From the NCBI GenBank assembly GCA_002841655.1, contig PHAH01000020.1, forward strand, positions 1-10,471: a stretch of DNA of 10,471 nt, written 5' to 3'. Source of the stretch: Candidatus Falkowbacteria bacterium HGW-Falkowbacteria-2. GTDB lineage: Bacteria > Patescibacteriota > Patescibacteriia > Patescibacteriales > UBA12465. Below, piece after piece: positions 6,719-10,471 of the stretch. Within the stretch, counting starts at the first letter, position 1. Each line of letters starts with the position of its first letter. Made by a program: the position numbers and the translations under genes. The notes under the pieces were generated by a model, which had not been told where the DNA came from, ran no database searches, and worked only from the letters and a program-made list of their open reading frames with translations.

Positions 6719-7245
6719 TTATAATGCTTGGTGTCCGGGATCATTCTTAAACAACGAGAGCAATATATCTATAAACCAAGTTGGCTGATTATTATATTCC
6801 TGCCAGGTCCATTTCATTTCTCGGCATATAAGAACCATAACCATTGACTCTGGAAGATCGGCTCCTAGTTTACTGGCGAAGTATCGCTGCCAGAGATAGT
6901 CGGCTTCGCCTGATTTAAATTTCCTTTACCGTCACTAATGAATTTCAAATTTTTAACAATGAAATCATAATCTTCAGGAGATCCATCAAGGATTCGATCT
7001 AATACCTTTTCACTACTTCCATCGAAAGATGAAACGATAACTTCAATTAATTTTGGTTCTGCTTTTACTAAAACATCACCGGAAATTTTATCATCCACTT
7101 TGTTGGTAGCAGTATCAACGTTCATGAATGGAAGCATGGCATCGCGAATTTCATTTCTTTCACGAGCTGTAACGTAGGTTTTAATTTCTAACTTCTTTCC
7201 ACTGGGAGTGGTAAGCTCCTTAACTTCTCTTTGTTGGTCGTTCAT
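6719..7245 (-). CDS. Tail assembly chaperone, long form made by -1 frameshift (gpGT-like)
   Basis: If the ribosome slips back one base at AAATTTA (6922-6916), the first 110 residues of the short chaperone are joined to 65 residues read in the -1 frame, giving 175 aa and stopping at TAA 6721-6719. The extension (KSGEADYLWQRYFASKLGAD, then PESMVMVLICREMKWTWQEY and QPTWFIDILLSL) is a sensible, Trp-rich protein sequence of the kind found in gpT-like extensions, and it has no start codon of its own near its beginning. In lambda the two forms (gpG and gpGT) hold the tape measure and recruit tube protein; both are absent from the finished tail. The gene lies between tube and tape measure, exactly where this pair is expected. 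The slippery site and stem-loop are entered separately. Confidence 0.88.
6865..7245 (-). CDS. Tail assembly chaperone, short form (gpG-like)
   Basis: This 126-aa protein is the zero-frame product. It has a charged N-terminus, a helix-rich middle (VTARERNEIRDAMLPFM, 25-41), and a segment IEVIVSSFDGSSEKVLDRIL (67-86) followed by EDYDFIVKNL (91-100), which match tail assembly chaperones of siphophages in style and size. It ends at TAG 6867-6865, after a 16-residue tail that differs from the long form. Its role is to keep the tape measure soluble and guide tube growth, normally in excess over the long form. It begins 83 nt after the tube gene stop, past a large hairpin, and has no Shine-Dalgarno sequence. 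Family placement rests on gene order, size and the frameshift more than on a named motif. Confidence 0.88.
   Translation of the reverse strand: MNDQQREVKELTTPSGKKLEIKTYVTARERNEIRDAMLPFMNVDTATNKVDDKISGDVLVKAEPKLIEVIVSSFDGSSEKVLDRILDGSPEDYDFIVKNLKFISDGKGNLNQAKPTISGSDTSPVN
6875..6922 (-). promoter_or_regulatory. Programmed -1 frameshift signal: AAATTTA plus stem-loop
   Basis: On the minus strand, A AAT TTA (6922-6916) fits the X XXY YYZ heptamer in the zero frame. A 5-nt spacer (AATCA) leads to a perfect 7-bp stem, GGCGAAG (6910-6904) with CTTCGCC (6881-6875), around a 22-nt loop. The spacing matches known bacterial and phage stimulators. Slippage at this site joins the short chaperone frame to the 65-codon extension. 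The loop is long enough that a pseudoknot is possible, but I did not find a clear partner. Confidence 0.85.
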
Positions 7246-7268
7246 ATGTTTATAAAAATTAGAGAACG

Positions 7269-7315
7269 ACCAATTGGGCGGTGCGCACTCTTACCGAGTT
7301 TCTCGCCCAATTGGT
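7269..7315 (-). repeat. 12-bp inverted repeat between tube and chaperone genes
   Basis: A perfect 12-bp stem (plus-strand arms ACCAATTGGGCG 7269-7280 and CGCCCAATTGGT 7304-7315) encloses a 23-nt loop. It starts 13 nt after the tube gene stop. In minus-strand RNA a weak T-run (AATTTTTA) follows only about 10 nt later, so it is not a clean rho-independent terminator. A partial terminator or an mRNA 3'-end stabiliser that favours the abundant tube protein over the chaperones is the likeliest role. The loop contains the small palindrome GTGCGCAC. The arms themselves contain CCAATTGG, so other folds or a protein-binding site are possible. Confidence 0.75.
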
Positions 7316-7328
7316 TATTCAAATTTAA

Positions 7329-8315
7329 CTAGTAACTTGCTTGGGCGTTGGTAACTGTTACGACAATCATCTTGCTATCTGCAGTGCTGTAGCTAGCCTT
7401 AAATGATAGGGTCTGCATAACTACATCATCAATCTTGACTGCTTTAGTAAGGGCGTTAAAAGTTACCTTAGCTAAATCAATTTTAATTTCAGGATTAGCG
7501 GCCGTTCCGATAGTAACGTCAGTATTTTTTAGATCGATGCGTAATGCTTTTTGAGTACCAGCTAAAAATGCAGTTTTGAAATCAGTTTCATTCTGCCAAA
7601 TGGCTTCAATTTCTCCCTCGATAGTTGGTCCGCCATTTATGAAATCATCTGGACTAGCACTACCAAGAACGTAATCATCTTCCAATTTCTGAGAAATCTT
7701 TAGATTGAAAGACTTAATTTTAACTGCACTAGCGGCATCAAGTCCGGCTAAATTAGCAGCCATTTTAAAGGTTGCATGCTGACTTAAAAATTTATTTTCA
7801 ACGGTCATTGCAGGAGTTAGAGTTGCGGTTGCACCAGCACGACTTTTAAATTTAACTTCTTCTTCTAGAATTTTTCCTACTTCATACTTAATGCTAAATT
7901 CTTCAATCGCTCCATTAGGGTGTTTATAATCTTGAGCGCCTAAAGGATCATCTAAAAACATTGATAGACTTGGATGTTGAGCGCTCTGGCCAACGGTTAG
8001 AGCGTGGTCCTTGATGGTAACATCAGTATCAGCATTGTCAGTGGTAGCTACAGCTCCCAGTAAGCTCAATAAAAATAAAGCAGTATGCTTATCTCCCACT
8101 GGTGCTTTAAGAGAACCCTCGGTCCATTTCTTAACAATTTTTTGATCACTAAGTGATTCAATCACTCCCAAGGCAGGATTATAATCCGCCATCTCAACTT
8201 TCTCGTCTAAACTTAAATCAGTAAACGGAACCCAGAAAGTTGCGGCCGCTTCAGCGGTACCGCGAACAGCTTCTTTGGCGATTCCGAATGATAGTTGTCT
8301 TCCTATTCCTTTCAT
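7329..8315 (-). CDS. Major tail tube protein
   Basis: At 328 aa, with the order terminator gene - this gene - chaperones - tape measure, this is the tube subunit that stacks as hexamer rings around the tape measure. The N-terminus (GRQLSFGIAKEAVRGTAEAA, 5-24; FWVPFTDLSL, 27-36) and the EGSLKAPVGDKHTALFLLSL segment (66-85) fit the 'Phage_tube_2' type of tail tube protein. The rest alternates short strands, for example KIKSFNLKIS followed by an acidic loop and EGEIEAIW, in keeping with a tube beta-sandwich. No added Ig-like domain is obvious, although it is longer than lambda gpV. The start is preceded only by A+T-rich DNA, with no Shine-Dalgarno sequence, which is surprising for a protein needed in many copies. 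The inverted repeat after its stop may protect its mRNA. Confidence 0.88.
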   Translation of the reverse strand: MKGIGRQLSFGIAKEAVRGTAEAAATFWVPFTDLSLDEKVEMADYNPALGVIESLSDQKIVKKWTEGSLKAPVGDKHTALFLLSLLGAVATTDNADTDVTIKDHALTVGQSAQHPSLSMFLDDPLGAQDYKHPNGAIEEFSIKYEVGKILEEEVKFKSRAGATATLTPAMTVENKFLSQHATFKMAANLAGLDAASAVKIKSFNLKISQKLEDDYVLGSASPDDFINGGPTIEGEIEAIWQNETDFKTAFLAGTQKALRIDLKNTDVTIGTAANPEIKIDLAKVTFNALTKAVKIDDVVMQTLSFKASYSTADSKMIVVTVTNAQASY

Positions 8316-8331
8316 ATTTTTTAAATTAATT

Positions 8332-8493
8332 TTAATTAGTTAAAGGCTCTTTTTCTTTTTCCCAAATTTCTAGAGCCTCTTCGTAGCTATCAGCCTTTAT
8401 CGACTTAGGCTTAAACTCTGCTCCACCCGGGAAATGATACAGTTCTTTTTCTTTAGGTGCTGAACTGTCCTGCACCTTTTTTTCTTTAGACAT
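8332..8493 (-). CDS. 53-aa charged protein between tail terminator and tube genes
   Basis: An ATG at 8493, 5 nt after the stop of the terminator gene, opens a 53-codon frame ending in TAA at 8334-8332, 16 nt before the tube gene start. The N-terminal 17 residues are Lys/Glu-rich (MSKEKKVQDSSAPKEKEL). The core is YHFPGGAEFKPKSIKADSYE (19-38), followed by EEALEIWEKEKEPL, which looks like a short helix with an 'EEA-x-x-W' face. I have seen similar small proteins at this place in phage tail clusters but cannot name a family or function. Tight spacing on both sides, steady codon use and a plausible folded core support a real gene. It might be a small tail accessory or assembly factor. No membrane segment or signal peptide is present. 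Confidence 0.78.
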   Translation of the reverse strand: MSKEKKVQDSSAPKEKELYHFPGGAEFKPKSIKADSYEEALEIWEKEKEPLTN

Positions 8494-8498
8494 AAAAC

Positions 8499-8912
8499 TT
8501 AAATTGATTTAATAATTTTTGCTTCAATTAAAATGTCGAACATCACCACAGGTTGCGCATACTGATCTGAAAATTCTGGAGCGAGTCCTTGCTTTACCAT
8601 CATGCTAATGGCATCACCTCCCAATGTTTGGTTTTCTTTTTTTCTAAATTCTGCGCTAACAAGATCAGCTAGAGTCAGCCACTTCTCGTATCCGGTTGCA
8701 CTTTCTGCTTGCGGATAAATTAATCTGATAACAAAGCTCTCAGTAATTTGATTGCTTCCGCTATCAATCATTTCTTCACTGAACCCAGCACTAAGAACAC
8801 ACCCGGCCGGAAAGCTAGCCGGCATACTATCTAAGTATTTAAAAGTAAGCGGCAGAACGTTGTCCGGGATTACATCTAAAATTGTTTTTATTTTATTCAA
8901 AGCTACTAGCAT
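8499..8912 (-). CDS. Probable tail terminator protein
   Basis: This 137-aa protein lies just before the tail tube region and just after the gp10-like gene, where siphophages encode the protein that caps the finished tube and meets the head. Its sequence fits the small alpha-beta fold of that group: an N-terminal helix (LVALNKIKTILDVI, 2-15), a strand carrying GCVLSAGFSEE (37-47), a long strand ESFVIRLIYPQ (59-69), the helix EKWLTLADLVSAEFRKK (76-92), and a closing strand pair (VVMFDILIEAKII, 122-134). No single motif is diagnostic, so a gpU-like or gp17-like assignment rests mainly on position and layout. Its ATG directly follows the TAA of the upstream gene with no gap, and no Shine-Dalgarno sequence is seen, so translation is probably coupled. 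Confidence 0.72.
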   Translation of the reverse strand: MLVALNKIKTILDVIPDNVLPLTFKYLDSMPASFPAGCVLSAGFSEEMIDSGSNQITESFVIRLIYPQAESATGYEKWLTLADLVSAEFRKKENQTLGGDAISMMVKQGLAPEFSDQYAQPVVMFDILIEAKIIKSI

Positions 8913-9308
8913 TTATTTTCGTTTTAAAAATTTAATTGCAGCCAGGCGTTTCTCTAAATTTTTCATGTTATTATTTATCGCCCTGGTTATATAGAACTTT
9001 CCAACAATGTGAGTCTTGTGGCCACGCCCGGTGTCACCGCCAAATTCTTGAATGCGAGCGTACTCCACATTACTTCCAATCGCACCGATGTTTTGAATGT
9101 TTCCCTTAGCATCAGACTGAACGTTTGTGCTATGGGTTATTGATCTCTTTAAGGTACCTGTTTTAACTGGAACGTATCCGGGAGTTTTAGAAGTGGACTG
9201 CATTTCAAGAAGCGTATCTTCAGCAACCATCTTCACGCTATCAGCTAGATTCCTTTTAAAATCTTTAAAGTCTTTTTGAATATCGCTGAAGCTAATTTTA
9301 ACTGCCAT
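8913..9308 (-). CDS. HK97 gp10-like head-tail / tail completion protein
   Basis: The 131-aa sequence shows the marks of the HK97 gp10-like family: PVKTGTLKRSI (47-57), IGSNVEYARIQEFGG (77-91) and KFYITRAI (104-111), in the usual order and at about the family length. These proteins act at the head-tail joint during assembly, between the adaptor and the terminator, and the neighbours here are exactly those. A short helical N-terminal region (8-36) precedes the core, and the tail is basic (KRLAAIKFLKRK). The start is 2 nt after the upstream stop. A purine-rich AAAGAAAGAA lies upstream but is a weak ribosome site. The family call is firm; the exact structural role differs between phages. Confidence 0.9.
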   Translation of the reverse strand: MAVKISFSDIQKDFKDFKRNLADSVKMVAEDTLLEMQSTSKTPGYVPVKTGTLKRSITHSTNVQSDAKGNIQNIGAIGSNVEYARIQEFGGDTGRGHKTHIVGKFYITRAINNNMKNLEKRLAAIKFLKRK

Positions 9309-9310
9309 AT

Positions 9311-9631
9311 TTATTCTTTCTTTGAATGCAGTACGACTTGATAAACATCGTCCACATCATTATTTTTATCGTGCCTTTCTACTCCCATCACTCGATATTC
9401 TCGGTTATTATTATCAATCACTTTATCTCCTGTTTTAATGTCTATTGGATCAATAATCATGTCGAATACTTCTATATTCCCCTGGTCGCCTAACACCTGC
9501 ACTAAATCAGATGATTTGCTCTCAATATAGGCCTCTACGCCGCTCAAGGTGGCGTTTGCAGGGTAATTATCGATACTTGTTCCAAGGGCTAGTCTATAAA
9601 CGCTTATAGTGGCATTACTTCCGAATATCAT
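9311..9631 (-). CDS. Head-closure / head-tail adaptor protein
   Basis: At 106 aa with the segment DIKTGDKVIDNNNREYRVMG (64-83) followed by VE and the closing strand YQVVLH (97-102), this fits small head-tail adaptor (head-closure, SPP1 gp16-like) proteins, which form a ring under the connector and hold packaged DNA. The N-terminal half (NATISVYRLALGTS, then GVEAYIES) is beta-rich as expected. Its ATG overlaps the TGA of the connector gene by 4 nt (ATGA). An AGGGGTG about 8 nt upstream, inside the connector gene, is the clearest Shine-Dalgarno-like site in the window, so this gene may be translated well independently of coupling. Confidence 0.82.
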   Translation of the reverse strand: MIFGSNATISVYRLALGTSIDNYPANATLSGVEAYIESKSSDLVQVLGDQGNIEVFDMIIDPIDIKTGDKVIDNNNREYRVMGVERHDKNNDVDDVYQVVLHSKKE

Positions 9632-10471
9632 ATGGCTTTCACCCCTACCTTTCTGAAAGGCTTCAGGAGGTCGTTAAATTGATTAAACTCAGCATCTGAA
9701 GCGAAACTAACTGTCTTCGAACCGACCGTGTAGCTCTTAATTTTTGGACTCTTCCTAGAAACCATTAAGTTGGCCACATAGATCATGACAGCTAAGCGAA
9801 TCGATTCCGGCATTCTCTTTTTATTATCTTCAGGCAAGGTCAAGGTACTTCCCGATAAAGCTAACCTGACAGAATCGGATGTCGCTATTGTCCTCCCTAC
9901 GACTTGCGGGTTGGTGCTCTCAATAACATAGACATCACTACCCAATGCGAATGCATTAGTACCAGCTTGCGCCTGGATAGCTGCGGCAAGATTAATCGCC
10001 TCCGCCTCACTCGAGGCAGCGGGATTCCAACCTGTGCCTCTAGTCAGCGTGTATCCATCGGTGCTAATAGCACCAAGCGTTATAGTGGCGTTCGCCGCCA
10101 AGTTAGCTAAATCGGTTATTGAAATTTTGGCGTATCCGTAAGCGTGATATCCGGCAGCATAGGTGACTTTGGTTTTTCTCGGTCCGGCAGTAAGCCAATC
10201 TTCTAGCCGCACACGGCTAAGCAATATGTCGTAATCTTCGTCCTGAGTATATTCGTTATCGCCATCCATTATTTTTCCAATGGCTACGATAGGAGTATCG
10301 AAAAGTTCAATGAACTGACCGTTGATATCTGATTGCCCGGCATCGTGAACCTCATCAGTCACTTTGTGAAGAGACAAATCACTCACCCCGATAATTCCAT
10401 TAACGACATCGGTGGCCATCTTGTTAAACATGGCAATCAGAGTATCGCTTCCGGAAACGCCGAAGTCTTTT
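9628..10471 (-). CDS. Head-tail connector protein (gp6-like), 5' end outside window, with inserted domain
   Basis: The frame is open from 10470 to the TGA at 9630-9628, and the sequence before the first Met (KDFGVSGSDTLIA) reads like the normal N-terminus of gp6-like connectors, so the true start is beyond the window and the ATG at 10431 is internal. Numbering from that Met, residues 1-100 hold the connector's N-terminal half (IELFDTPIVAIGKI, 41-54; VTYAAGYHAYGY, 89-100), and residues 206-267 hold the end (MPESIRLAVMIYVANLMVSR, then SYTVGSKTVSF and FNDLLKPFR). Between them, about residues 103-205 form an extra domain with strands and an EAEAINLAAAIQAQAG helix (142-157). The protein makes the ring that joins the portal to the tail-side adaptor. 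The connector call is good; the function of the insert is unknown. Confidence 0.82.
   Translation of the reverse strand, partial: KDFGVSGSDTLIAMFNKMATDVVNGIIGVSDLSLHKVTDEVHDAGQSDINGQFIELFDTPIVAIGKIMDGDNEYTQDEDYDILLSRVRLEDWLTAGPRKTKVTYAAGYHAYGYAKISITDLANLAANATITLGAISTDGYTLTRGTGWNPAASSEAEAINLAAAIQAQAGTNAFALGSDVYVIESTNPQVVGRTIATSDSVRLALSGSTLTLPEDNKKRMPESIRLAVMIYVANLMVSRKSPKIKSYTVGSKTVSFASDAEFNQFNDLLKPFRKVGVKAI

Noticed and set aside
6719..6867. The chaperone frame break as a sequencing error or pseudogene
   Set aside because: A proper heptamer and downstream stem-loop lie exactly at the junction, and the arrangement is conserved at this place in siphophages.
4827..9630. Reassigned stop codons (TGA read as Gly or Trp, or TAG read through)
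   Set aside because: TGA ends the tape measure and the connector genes within ATGA overlaps, TAG ends the HNH gene and short chaperone, and TAA ends others. The proteins are full length in the standard code.
10429..10431. ATG at 10431 as the start of the connector gene
   Set aside because: The frame stays open upstream to the window edge and encodes KDFGVSGSDTLIA, which belongs to the connector N-terminus, so the true start is outside.
1..10471. CRISPR array, tRNA, insertion sequence or diversity-generating retroelement repeats
   Set aside because: I saw no regularly spaced repeats, cloverleaf, transposase, reverse transcriptase or variable-region repeat pair on either strand.

Overview
This window is the head-to-tail joining, tail and host-contact part of the late gene cluster of a long-tailed (siphovirus-like) phage or prophage. 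All credible genes are on the minus strand, so the biological order runs from high to low coordinates. Both end genes are cut by the window edges. No integrase, attachment site, tRNA, rRNA, CRISPR array or insertion sequence is visible, so virus and prophage cannot be told apart.

Layout in transcription order: head-tail connector (from 10471, 5' part missing), head-closure/adaptor protein (9311-9631), HK97 gp10-like protein (8913-9308), probable tail terminator (8499-8912), 53-aa acidic/basic small protein (8332-8493), major tail tube protein (7329-8315), a long inverted repeat (7269-7315), tail assembly chaperone with a -1 frameshifted long form (7245 to 6865 or 6719), tape measure protein (4827-6701), tail hub/baseplate protein carrying an inserted DUF2341 plus lectin-like cassette (2377-4830), minor tail protein (1791-2369), glycine-rich tail-tip/adhesin protein (700-1785), 32-aa membrane peptide (599-697), small HNH-motif protein (314-553), a rho-independent terminator (281-301), then the start of a possible papain-like cysteine peptidase (249 to beyond position 1). 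Genes are packed with gaps of 0-23 nt or ATGA overlaps through most of the cluster; the larger gaps are at 7246-7328 and around 554-598 and 250-313.

The genes work together as one assembly line. Connector, adaptor, gp10-like and terminator proteins join a filled head to a tail. The tube protein polymerises around the tape measure with help from the two chaperone forms. The hub, minor tail and glycine-rich proteins build the tip that meets the host surface. The last small genes may serve lysis or other late functions.

Host: the DNA is A+T-rich with a standard code (TAA, TGA and TAG all end genes), and 11 of 13 visible start codons lack a clear Shine-Dalgarno sequence. The DUF2341 domain and the small HNH-type protein recall proteins I associate with Patescibacteria (CPR), so an uncultured bacterium of that type is a plausible host, but this is inference from memory, not a search result.

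The strongest special features are a textbook -1 frameshift signal in the chaperone gene, two apparent domain insertions in conserved structural proteins (hub and connector), a regular 11-residue tryptophan register in the tape measure, and a 12-bp hairpin after the tube gene.
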